Shown: piece after piece, positions 9,455 to 17,240 of the stretch
Numbering within the stretch: position 1 is the first letter of the stretch
Layout: each line of letters starts with the position of its first letter
Assembly: GCF_024305175.1 (NCBI RefSeq)
Contig: NZ_JAMWYY010000005.1
Coordinates: 6,031-70,030, forward strand
Direction: 5' to 3'
Source: Flavobacterium sp.
GTDB lineage: Bacteria > Bacteroidota > Bacteroidia > Flavobacteriales > Flavobacteriaceae
DNA length: 64,000 bases
Notes under the pieces: model-generated
Databases searched by the model: none
What the model saw: only the letters and a program-made list of their open reading frames with translations
What the model was told of the DNA's origin: nothing
Program-made: the position numbers and the translations under genes

Positions 9455-9861
9455 AGTTTTGACTGCCTGAACTCCTCAAAATCCCTGATATAGTCTTCTT
9501 CATTAAAAACATCAGAAGCTATGACAAGGCAAACAGCACCTGATGAAAAATCTTTAAGTTCACGCCATATACCCGTCGGGATAAGTAAGCCTCTGTCGGG
9601 TCTGTTGAGCATAAAAGTTTTCTCTTCTTTACCATCATTAACGATAACCTCAAAGCTACCACTAAGCGCTATTAAAAATTCGAGCTGCTCAATATGAGAA
9701 TGCCCTCCGCGTTCGGCACCGGCAGGTATATCATATAAATAATATACCCTCTTAATATCGAATGGAACTATATCGCCTTCTATAACTGACAGGTTGCCAC
9801 GGCGGTCTTCTATTTTAGGAAGCTGCATGATATTGCAACTCTCTACTTTATTATTTTTCAT
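9451..9861 (-). CDS. fdtA: FdtA/QdtA-type dTDP-4-oxo-6-deoxyglucose 3,4-ketoisomerase (cupin)
   Basis: This 136-residue single-domain cupin matches the FdtA/QdtA/WxcM family. Markers are RGNLSVIEG near the N-terminus, RVYYLYDIP, then RGGHSH with H54 and H56 as the likely acid/base pair. GxWRELKDFS follows near the end. The family turns dTDP-4-keto-6-deoxyglucose into the 3-keto sugar used to make dTDP-3-amino-3,6-dideoxyhexoses (Fuc3NAc, Qui3NAc) for O-antigen or S-layer glycans. The Lys that usually follows the second His is not present here. The partner aminotransferase and acetyltransferase (FdtB, FdtC) are not adjacent. It overlaps both neighbours (ATGA and 11 bases). Confidence 0.8.
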   Translation of the reverse strand: MKNNKVESCNIMQLPKIEDRRGNLSVIEGDIVPFDIKRVYYLYDIPAGAERGGHSHIEQLEFLIALSGSFEVIVNDGKEEKTFMLNRPDRGLLIPTGIWRELKDFSSGAVCLVIASDVFNEEDYIRDFEEFRQSKL

Positions 9862-10696
9862 ACTTCAAAAAATCTGCCCTGCCTTTTTTAGCGGCAGTAA
9901 TTGCAGGTAAAACCTGGTTTAATCTTATTTTATGTTGCTTTAATTCGTACATAATTTTGCGCAGAACCCAATAGATATAATTGTACCTAAACAATTTAGA
10001 AAAGAAAGCCCCTTGTATATAGTATTTATCTTTAACCGCTACTTTTGTATGTGTACTTAAATGAGGATGCACAACAATTGTTTTGGGATAGCTGTAGATA
10101 TCAATTTTTTTCTGCATAAGGCAACTTAGAAATATAGCTTCTTCTCCCATACCGAATTGCGCGCCTAAACCAAAACGCTCGTCAAACCTACATCCTGTAC
10201 TTTTTACAATTTGGAGATTTACAGCTATTTCTACAGACATTACATTCAGGCAATCTTTTATATTGATTATCTTTTTTTTAAACTTGGGATATTTTTTAAA
10301 AGGACTGCCATTTTCATTCTCTGTTCTGAAGCTAATTAATCCGGCGTTTGGGATTTCATTGAACGCAAGAAGTATATTATCACTAAAATTTTCTTTAAAT
10401 ATTATATCATCATCTGTAAAAATACAAATTTTACCATTTGCATTTTTTAGTGCAAAGTTCCTGCTCTTTGAAAGTCCCTTTTCAAATACGTTAAAAACAC
10501 GTATGTTATTATGCTGTATATGAAGTTTATTTTCTCCTGTAGTTTGGTTGACTATTAGTAATTTGTACTCCTGATAATCCATAAACGGAAACATGGATTT
10601 TAGAAAGACGTCATCCTGCCTGTCCATTGTGGCTATAAGAATTTCAATATCTTCTTTTGTGTACTCTCCCGCCAAAATGTTTTTATATTTACACAA
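9851..10696 (-). CDS. Family 2 glycosyltransferase, operon leader
   Basis: The 281-residue ORF has the GT-A pattern EILIATMDRQ, KGLSKSRNFALKNA and a metal-binding run FTDDDI (D-x-D), followed by an MGEEAIFL acceptor-side motif. It is the first gene of a three-gene minus-strand operon with the fdtA-like and GT4 genes. The start is uncertain. The track's first codon is TTG and overlaps a -7-like box (TATATTTG, 10694-10701). A second in-frame TTG at residue 8 (10675) may be the true start, because the next Met (residue 24) would remove the first beta strand. Confidence 0.8.
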   Translation of the reverse strand: MCKYKNILAGEYTKEDIEILIATMDRQDDVFLKSMFPFMDYQEYKLLIVNQTTGENKLHIQHNNIRVFNVFEKGLSKSRNFALKNANGKICIFTDDDIIFKENFSDNILLAFNEIPNAGLISFRTENENGSPFKKYPKFKKKIINIKDCLNVMSVEIAVNLQIVKSTGCRFDERFGLGAQFGMGEEAIFLSCLMQKKIDIYSYPKTIVVHPHLSTHTKVAVKDKYYIQGAFFSKLFRYNYIYWVLRKIMYELKQHKIRLNQVLPAITAAKKGRADFLKYEK

Positions 10697-10722
10697 ATAT
10701 AAAAGATTTAGCAGTACAGTTA

Positions 10723-11865
10723 ATGAAAATACTTTTAATAGGCGAGTACAGCAGATTACACAACTCCCTTAAAGAGGGGCTAATAAAGCTTGGGCATGAA
10801 GTATATATACTTGGTACAGGTGATGGTTTTAAAAACTACAGTATTGATTTTGATATATCGCCCCGGTTTACTAACAAAAACAAATTCTTTAAAAAAAGCA
10901 TAAATGTTTTAAAAAAGTTTACAGGAATTGACTTACATAAGGTTGAAACAGCAATACATTTTAAGCGCCTCATACCACAATTAAAAGGTTTTGACCACAT
11001 ACAGCTTATTAATTCTGACGCGCTGCAAACTTATCCCGCTTACCAGATTAAATTTTACAATAAGCTTTTACAAAATAATAGACAGATAAGCCTGTTGATA
11101 TGCGGTGATGAAACACCTATTGTAGATTATAACCTTAGTGGTAAATTAAAATATTCGGTATTATCACCTTACCTTGAGGACAAAAGCCTTGGAAAGTATT
11201 TTCAATATTCCCTTAAATATGCTACTGAAAGCTACAGGAGGCTTTTTGAATATGTTTCGCAACTAAGCAATGTGCTTATAACATCCGATCTTGATTATGA
11301 GCTACCCATGCGTAAAATGGGATTTACAACTACATTTATACCCAACCCAATAAATACTGATAAGCTCAATTATATTGAAACCGTTATTAATGAAAAAATT
11401 ATAATCTTTTTAGGCATAAACAGGCTTAGTTACTTAAAAAAAGGTATTGCATATTTTGAAGAAGCCCTAAAGATAATAAGTACAAAATATGCCGATAAAG
11501 TAGAGATAATTGTTACTGAAAATATTCCGTATGCAGAATACATAAAACTATATGACAGCGCCCATATATTACTGGATCAGGTGTATGGTTATGACCAGGG
11601 ATATAATGCACTGGAAGCAATGGCAAAAGGTAAGGTTGTATTTACAGGAGCAGAGACTGAATTTACAGAACACTACAACTTAAAAGAAACGGTTGCAATT
11701 AATGCAGTGCCTGATGCAAAACAAATTGTTTATCAACTTTCTTACCTGATAGAAAACCCAAAAAAGATTATAGAAATTAGTAAAAATGCCCGCAGTTTTA
11801 TTGAAAGGGAGCACGGTTACATTAAAATAGCAGAACAGTATTTAAAGGCATGGGGATTAAAATAG
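10723..11865 (+). CDS. GT4-like glycosyltransferase
   Basis: A 380-residue protein with a GT-B outline. The first strand and loop are MKILLIGEYSRLHNSLKEGL, the inter-domain region reads FIPNPIN, and the donor site is YDQGYNALEAMAKG, a divergent form of the GT4 E-x7-E motif. It presumably adds a sugar to the surface glycan made here; the specificity is unknown. I start at ATG 10723 rather than the track's 10657, because residue 1 then begins directly at the first Rossmann strand, and the longer version would run across the divergent promoter region. Confidence 0.75.
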   Translation: MKILLIGEYSRLHNSLKEGLIKLGHEVYILGTGDGFKNYSIDFDISPRFTNKNKFFKKSINVLKKFTGIDLHKVETAIHFKRLIPQLKGFDHIQLINSDALQTYPAYQIKFYNKLLQNNRQISLLICGDETPIVDYNLSGKLKYSVLSPYLEDKSLGKYFQYSLKYATESYRRLFEYVSQLSNVLITSDLDYELPMRKMGFTTTFIPNPINTDKLNYIETVINEKIIIFLGINRLSYLKKGIAYFEEALKIISTKYADKVEIIVTENIPYAEYIKLYDSAHILLDQVYGYDQGYNALEAMAKGKVVFTGAETEFTEHYNLKETVAINAVPDAKQIVYQLSYLIENPKKIIEISKNARSFIEREHGYIKIAEQYLKAWGLK

Positions 11866-11889
11866 AACAGCCAGCATGAGCCGGCTGTT
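11866..11889. terminator. Hairpin between convergent genes
   Basis: AACAGCC and GGCTGTT form a 7-base-pair stem around a 10-base loop between two convergent genes. Neither strand has a strong T run after it, so it may be only a weak bidirectional terminator. Confidence 0.4.
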
Positions 11890-11910
11890 AGGATGATTAA
11901 AATAGCATAA

Positions 11911-13839
11911 TTACTGCTTTATAAACTTAATTGTTTCTAAATAGTTATTTCCGGATAATTTCACAATATACATTCCTGAAGCTAAATCAGGTATAGCAAC
12001 TGTAAAGTTACCCAGTTTACCTTTGTCAGCAAATACTCTTTTACCATACAAATCATAAACTTCAATTGAAACGTTTCCGGTAGCATCTCCGGCTAAGCTT
12101 ATTTCAAATGTTCCGTTGTTGGGGTTAGGGTATAATTTAGTTTTTGTATTTGTTGCAGAAACTTTATCAATAGAGGATGACTTTTCAGCAAAACCTGCCG
12201 GCCTGCCACTACCTACACATACCTGAACAGCAGAATCAATTTTCAAATCAACATAACCATCTGCGTTAGGTTTTAAATCTGTATTAGTCAAAACTTCAAT
12301 TTCATTTTTAGCAGTAAAATCTGCTGTACATTTATCCCTGAAGGTTTGATTAGAGATTGTAAGTTTATTATTGATATGAGCCAGGTTAAAATCAAACCTG
12401 TAAAAATCCTGACCATCAATCAAAGCATTACCGGTATCTGACTTCATTTCATAAGTAAACTCAACAGCATCACCTGTTTCCAGTTTACCTGAACCTGATT
12501 CTCCTGCAAATGGTTCATTTCCTTGTATACTTTCAAGATTCATAGAAGTTAATTGTAATATATCTTCAACTTCATCAGCTAATAAGCATTCATTTATTGA
12601 AAACATTAGTCCAACTGTACCTGCAACATGAGGCGCTGCAGCTGAAGTGCCTCCCGCTTCTTGATATTCGCCTACATTTTCTTCGACCCAAATACCATAT
12701 CTAAAAATTCTATATCCAGGTGCACAAATATCAACTAGGTCGTTAGTAGTATGAGCATACTCAAGCCCTAAAGGTCCATTCCCTTGATAATCTGTGACAA
12801 CATTCGGTGATATCATATCTTTAACAAATCTCGAGATTTCTCCATAATTATTCCAATCCCAATATTCTACCTCTTCGCTCCAGTCATTTTTATGGTTAAC
12901 ACTAAGAACAGAAATGACGTGATCGTAAGAAGCAGGTACTGCATAACACACACCACCGGGATACGTATATGAATTATAATTACCGGCACCAGCTACAATT
13001 ACAACATTTTTATTATGAACTTCATTAATTATACTATTAGAAGTTTGTGGAGCTTGATTAGCAGCACTAAAAATCCAACTAACATTAATAACCTTTGCTC
13101 CTGCATACGCTAATTCTAACAAACCGTCTAATCCAGCCTTAGTTATTAATACTCCGCAGTCGGGGCAAACACCTGTAATTCCGTAATTATTATCTCCTTG
13201 AGCTGCAGCGATGCCTGTTACAGTTGTTCCATGTGTAGTATTTATGTCGTTATAATCATATGGATAATTTTGATATGGAGAAGGTGTAAGTATAACGGAT
13301 TTATCTTTCAAGTCATCATCATTAATGTTAACTTTTCCTACTTCGGATATACCTATTAAAACATCATTACTGCCTTTTGTGTAAAACCATGCAAATGGTG
13401 CTCCAATATAATCTAGATTAGATAAGTGAGCAACACCATTATTTGCGTATGGGCTACTCGATCCATAATCATTAGTATAAACTTCAGATACTGATTCAAT
13501 AGTTAAATCAGTTATATCCTCTGCCCATAAATATAGATTTGGAAAACTTTTAATGATATCACTAATGAGAGATTTATTATAGCTGCTAACTTGAAAAATA
13601 CTTAAATTATCCTCTCTTCTGGATGAAGGAAAAGCCTGAGAAAATTCTATGACTTTATAATTTGAAAAAAAAGATTTCTCTTCAAGATTTGTACCTTTGT
13701 AAATTAATAGATTCCCTTCAGATTTAAATTTTGGAGCTTCAGAATAATGAGATAGCTGCACGTAAAAACTATATATTTTATTTTGGCTATACCCTGCTAT
13801 ACAGAATAAGCCAAAAATAATTATAAGTATACTTCTCAT
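11911..13839 (-). CDS. T9SS-secreted S8 (subtilisin-like) serine peptidase
   Basis: The 642-residue protein has a signal peptide, an S8 domain at about 135-440 and a C-terminal T9SS type A sorting domain (LYPNPNNGTFEIS ... SGMYIVKL). H203 sits in THGTTVTGIAAA, the oxyanion Asn is N287 (AGAGN) and the nucleophile is S399 (GGTSAAAPHVAG). The usual catalytic Asp of the DTG strand aligns with E166 in IGISEVG, an unusual change. It should be exported through the outer membrane by the type IX system and attached or released there. It starts 2 bases after the fibre-like gene's stop, so the pair is co-translated. Their placement inside a glycan block is odd. Confidence 0.88.
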   Translation of the reverse strand: MRSILIIIFGLFCIAGYSQNKIYSFYVQLSHYSEAPKFKSEGNLLIYKGTNLEEKSFFSNYKVIEFSQAFPSSRREDNLSIFQVSSYNKSLISDIIKSFPNLYLWAEDITDLTIESVSEVYTNDYGSSSPYANNGVAHLSNLDYIGAPFAWFYTKGSNDVLIGISEVGKVNINDDDLKDKSVILTPSPYQNYPYDYNDINTTHGTTVTGIAAAQGDNNYGITGVCPDCGVLITKAGLDGLLELAYAGAKVINVSWIFSAANQAPQTSNSIINEVHNKNVVIVAGAGNYNSYTYPGGVCYAVPASYDHVISVLSVNHKNDWSEEVEYWDWNNYGEISRFVKDMISPNVVTDYQGNGPLGLEYAHTTNDLVDICAPGYRIFRYGIWVEENVGEYQEAGGTSAAAPHVAGTVGLMFSINECLLADEVEDILQLTSMNLESIQGNEPFAGESGSGKLETGDAVEFTYEMKSDTGNALIDGQDFYRFDFNLAHINNKLTISNQTFRDKCTADFTAKNEIEVLTNTDLKPNADGYVDLKIDSAVQVCVGSGRPAGFAEKSSSIDKVSATNTKTKLYPNPNNGTFEISLAGDATGNVSIEVYDLYGKRVFADKGKLGNFTVAIPDLASGMYIVKLSGNNYLETIKFIKQ

Positions 13840-13841
13840 AA

Positions 13842-14774
13842 TTATTGTTTTTTAATTTGACTCTTAAGCTCCTGAACCTGTTTGTTAAGCTCAATAGTAT
13901 AAAGTGTAAGCTCTTCAATTTTTTGCAGTAAAAGCTTATTCATTTCTCCAAGCTCTATACCTTTTTCTTCAACTTCTGCTGCTGAAGGTATATCAATTAA
14001 ATGTCCTTTCTCTACTATATGCTTTTCAACCTCTTCAAGTGTTGGCAGTTTATAATCTTCTTCAAATACATAGTCTGCCCATGTAGTATATACTTTAACA
14101 CGATGTGCTCTTATATTACCATTTACAGATAGTCTGTATGTATCTGTACCATCTGAAAATGAAGTTGTACCTATACCTAGAAATGAATTTTCTTTTGGCA
14201 AAGTTACTTGTACTAAGTTATTTCCGTCATCTGTAATACTAAAGTTAGTTTGCTGGCTACCATCATACAGTGTCATATAAGAACTACCATTTACGTTAGC
14301 CCAAAATCTATATCTTGATTTATACGATTGATCCTGAACAGTAAAAAAAACAGCAGCAGGATTTAAATTAGAAGGAGGATATTCATAAAAACCAAAAGTA
14401 CGTGCATTTGAGGTGGCATTTAGTAATGACCCAGCAGAAATAACTCTACACATATTACTCATTTCATCCCATGAATTAAAATTTTGCGTTTGAAGAGGGT
14501 TTGAAAAAGCAGTTGTAAAAATACCGCGTGTACTTTTTATATTTCCATTTACATCTAACATTTCAGATGGTGAGGTAGTATTAACTCCTACTAAACCTGT
14601 TGTGCCGTTAATAAACATCCCCCCAGCTGAAGAGGGCTGAAAATAAAGATAGTTCCCAGCAAGTCTGACCGTCCTGTTGGAATTTAGAGTACCGTTACCA
14701 GTGTAAATTGTAGTTTGTGCAGTAATTGCAAAAGCAGAGCCAAGCAGCATAGCTGCAAAGAGAAATTTTTTCAT
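13842..14774 (-). CDS. Secreted fibre-like protein with C-terminal coiled coil
   Basis: This 310-residue protein has a signal peptide (cut near ITA/QT). It then has glycine/asparagine-rich beta stretches with two copies of the VNGNI-R/K motif (LDVNGNIKSTRG and SVNGNIRAHRV) known from phage tail-fibre-like and trimeric surface proteins of Bacteroidetes. The end is TWADYVFEEDYKLPTLEEVE followed by a helical heptad tail of about 60 residues that probably trimerises. No T9SS sorting domain is visible. It is the leader of a two-gene unit with the S8 peptidase. Whether the peptidase processes it is speculation. Confidence 0.75.
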   Translation of the reverse strand: MKKFLFAAMLLGSAFAITAQTTIYTGNGTLNSNRTVRLAGNYLYFQPSSAGGMFINGTTGLVGVNTTSPSEMLDVNGNIKSTRGIFTTAFSNPLQTQNFNSWDEMSNMCRVISAGSLLNATSNARTFGFYEYPPSNLNPAAVFFTVQDQSYKSRYRFWANVNGSSYMTLYDGSQQTNFSITDDGNNLVQVTLPKENSFLGIGTTSFSDGTDTYRLSVNGNIRAHRVKVYTTWADYVFEEDYKLPTLEEVEKHIVEKGHLIDIPSAAEVEEKGIELGEMNKLLLQKIEELTLYTIELNKQVQELKSQIKKQ

Positions 14775-14800
14775 GTTTAATAATTTTAATTAGACTTCTC

Positions 14801-14808
14801 CAAAAGTA
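14801..14808 (-). promoter_or_regulatory. Candidate -7 box of the fibre/peptidase operon
   Basis: TACTTTTG on the minus strand is a perfect TAnnTTTG, 26 bases before the ATG. The -33 element is poor. Confidence 0.4.
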
Positions 14809-14851
14809 ACAAATACATTTATAACACCTAATTAATGAAAGATTTTTTATG

Positions 14852-16135
14852 TTATTCTTTTGTAAATATTTTTTTTCTGAAGACAGCAACAAGTACAATT
14901 AAATATATAAAATACGTAACTGCATGGCCCATCACTGCACCTTCAGATCCATATTGGCTTATTAGGTGTGTACTCGAAAAGTAGAGTATTCCGAGTGAGA
15001 ACAATTCAGCAAGTATAAATTGCCTTGTCATTTTTTTGGCAAAAAATTCATAACCAAGAATTAGTGAACATGCTTTAAAAAAATCTCCCAAAAGTTGCCA
15101 CGAAAATAATTTTCCCATAGGTAGGAAATCGCCGTTAAAAAGTACTAGAATTATAAAGTGCCTTAATAAATAAATCATCAACAAGCCGAACGCAAATACC
15201 GGAATTATAGTGGTATAATAACTTTTAAAAACAGCGTTGGTTTCCTTATCAGTATTTGATGATGAAAGTTTTGGAAAAAAATATACTGTCAGCAATGTTG
15301 AAACAAACATGAAATAGAAGAATGAAATTCTATTGACAGCTTCCCAAAGCCCTGCTTCTTCACTGCTGTAATCAAACATAATCTGTGTTCGTATGGATAT
15401 TATTACCAAAGGTGATATTAACGCCGTAACCAAACTCATTGCACTATAAGATAAAAGTCCTCTAAATACAGGCTTACTGAAATTCGATAACTTTAGATAC
15501 TTCATTCCCCCTGTTTTTTTAGTTAATAGGTAAAAGGTTAGGAAAAAAAGTAATGACGGTGAAACTAAAAGACCTAAAAGGGCACCGGAGATAGCGAATT
15601 GCCATATTAAAAAACCTGAAATTATGACACCTGCCATATTTCCTGCTACGTTTATTTTTATAACATCTTTATAACGGCTCATGCCGTTTAGTACTCCAAT
15701 AAAAACCAGATTACCTGCATACATAGGCAATGCAAATGCCATTACACGAAAAATCCAGACACAATTACTATTATTACCAAAAAAAACTTTGTTTAGTTCT
15801 GCTGCAAATAGTAAAATTAAAATACCTACTAATAAAACTGCTGCCAGCACTGAAAAAAATACTGTTGATATTACTTTGTATTGCTCAGTTTTATTTTTTT
15901 GATTTTCCGCAATGTATTTTATTATCCCATTTTCGAAACCAAGCATGCTGAATACTTCTGCCTGCCTGATAAAATTCCTGAAATTACCTACCAGTGCCAA
16001 ACCCGAAGGGCCAATAAAAATTGCAATTATTTTTGAAGAAATAAGTCCGCCTGCTATTTTAACCAATACACTTAAAGCATTTAATGACGAAACTTTAAAT
16101 ACCGGGTTAGCAGTTATAGACTTTATAAATTTCAA
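14852..16135 (-). CDS. Wzx-like polysaccharide flippase (O-antigen translocase)
   Basis: A 427-residue polytopic membrane protein with about twelve hydrophobic helices. The N-terminal pattern SLNALSVLVKIAGGLISSKIIAIFIGPSGLALVGNF is split here only for quoting and is typical of the Wzx/O-antigen translocase branch of the MOP superfamily. It would flip an undecaprenyl-linked repeat unit across the inner membrane. The start appears to be TTG, 6 bases after the stop of the FemAB-like gene, so the two are in one operon. No in-frame ATG precedes the first helix. The polymerase (Wzy) and initiating transferase are not in the window. Confidence 0.85.
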   Translation of the reverse strand: MKFIKSITANPVFKVSSLNALSVLVKIAGGLISSKIIAIFIGPSGLALVGNFRNFIRQAEVFSMLGFENGIIKYIAENQKNKTEQYKVISTVFFSVLAAVLLVGILILLFAAELNKVFFGNNSNCVWIFRVMAFALPMYAGNLVFIGVLNGMSRYKDVIKINVAGNMAGVIISGFLIWQFAISGALLGLLVSPSLLFFLTFYLLTKKTGGMKYLKLSNFSKPVFRGLLSYSAMSLVTALISPLVIISIRTQIMFDYSSEEAGLWEAVNRISFFYFMFVSTLLTVYFFPKLSSSNTDKETNAVFKSYYTTIIPVFAFGLLMIYLLRHFIILVLFNGDFLPMGKLFSWQLLGDFFKACSLILGYEFFAKKMTRQFILAELFSLGILYFSSTHLISQYGSEGAVMGHAVTYFIYLIVLVAVFRKKIFTKE

Positions 16136-16141
16136 TTGAAT

Positions 16142-17107
16142 CTATATTAAAACGTTATCAAGCAGCTTATACGAATCTGTTGTTACACTGTAAAAATCTT
16201 GGGGAAATATAGAGCAGCCAAGTTCTTCTTTCTGCTTTAGTAACCCGCTGTTATAACTTTCTCCATCATTTACAGTACCCATATCAAAAGCGTTTTTTTT
16301 GTCAGAAAAATACTTTATAAGAGTGATAAATAAATAATCTAGAGCTCTCAGTTTTTCTCCGGTTTCTGTTGTAGCACCATATTGAGATTTCACAACATTA
16401 TCGGTTATAAACAATGTTATACCTGCCATAATACTATTTTCATGATATATATTATACTGAATAATATTTTCAGGAAATCTTCTATGCAACAGTTTAATTT
16501 CTTCAAGTGTATGTACAGGTTTAACATCATAACGAGATTTAAGCCTTGGAATGAGAACTTTATTCCAAAACACATCAAAATTATTATCAGCCTCAATTCT
16601 AAAACCTGATGTTGCAAGCCTCTTGAAGTGCTTAATTTTACTTTTAGATATTATATATTCTTTGGTGTAATCAATTGCAAGATTCATTAATCTTTTTTCA
16701 AATCTTGCATCATTATAATTCAGCAGAAGTTCACTCTCAAAACTTGGTGTTTTATGATATATCGATGGAATACTTTTTATATAAATTAATCTAATTTGAT
16801 TTTCCTGTAAAAATTTAAGAAGTAATGCATAGAGATATTTAACTTTTTCATATCCGTAGTTTTTCGTCAATACTATACCCCCATACGTTAACCCTTGGTG
16901 AGAATATACAACACCCCCTACCCTGTTGGCGGGTAAAACGGCGACAAGTTTGTTCTTTTCAAACACAAGCAAGGAGAAATCAGTAAATCTGTCGCTGTGA
17001 TACTCCATATAATCACGGTGGAATAAAAAAGTCCCATTCTTGGAGTTGGCCACAAAATCATTCCATTGCGTATAATATGTCGGGGTGTATTGCGCTATGC
17101 TATACAT
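16142..17107 (-). CDS. FemAB-like GNAT-family acyltransferase
   Basis: The 321 residues fit the FemAB/GNAT double-domain pattern. The N-terminal part has WNDFVANSKNGTFLFHRDYM and a LVAVLPAN strand. The C-terminal part has IMAGITLFITDNVVKSQYGA, then ALDYLFITLIKYF and FDMGTVN. Such proteins acylate amino sugars or peptidoglycan side chains, using acyl-CoA or aminoacyl-tRNA. Beside an FdtA-like isomerase and a flippase, N-acylation of an aminodeoxyhexose is a reasonable guess, but it is inference. It is transcribed just upstream of the flippase. Confidence 0.72.
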   Translation of the reverse strand: MYSIAQYTPTYYTQWNDFVANSKNGTFLFHRDYMEYHSDRFTDFSLLVFEKNKLVAVLPANRVGGVVYSHQGLTYGGIVLTKNYGYEKVKYLYALLLKFLQENQIRLIYIKSIPSIYHKTPSFESELLLNYNDARFEKRLMNLAIDYTKEYIISKSKIKHFKRLATSGFRIEADNNFDVFWNKVLIPRLKSRYDVKPVHTLEEIKLLHRRFPENIIQYNIYHENSIMAGITLFITDNVVKSQYGATTETGEKLRALDYLFITLIKYFSDKKNAFDMGTVNDGESYNSGLLKQKEELGCSIFPQDFYSVTTDSYKLLDNVLI

Positions 17108-17191
17108 TAAGCTTTGGTTTAAGATGTAAAAATATACCTTTTCTTTTAATAACTCAACCTGATTGCTTTATGTTGTTTTAGCTTAAAAAAT

Positions 17192-17220
17192 TTGGTTTTA
17201 GTAAATAATTGCTAATTTTA
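17192..17220 (+). promoter_or_regulatory. Promoter of the T9SS type B repeat protein
   Basis: TTG at 17192-17194, an 18-base spacer and TAATTTTA at 17213-17220 match the flavobacterial consensus with one mismatch. The GTG start follows 20 bases later. Confidence 0.5.
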
Positions 17221-17240
17221 AGCAAAAATCGCTAACCAAC

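Noticed and set aside
15681-15951. Overlapping plus-strand ORFs within the flippase gene
   Set aside because: Shadows of an AT-rich polytopic membrane protein gene.
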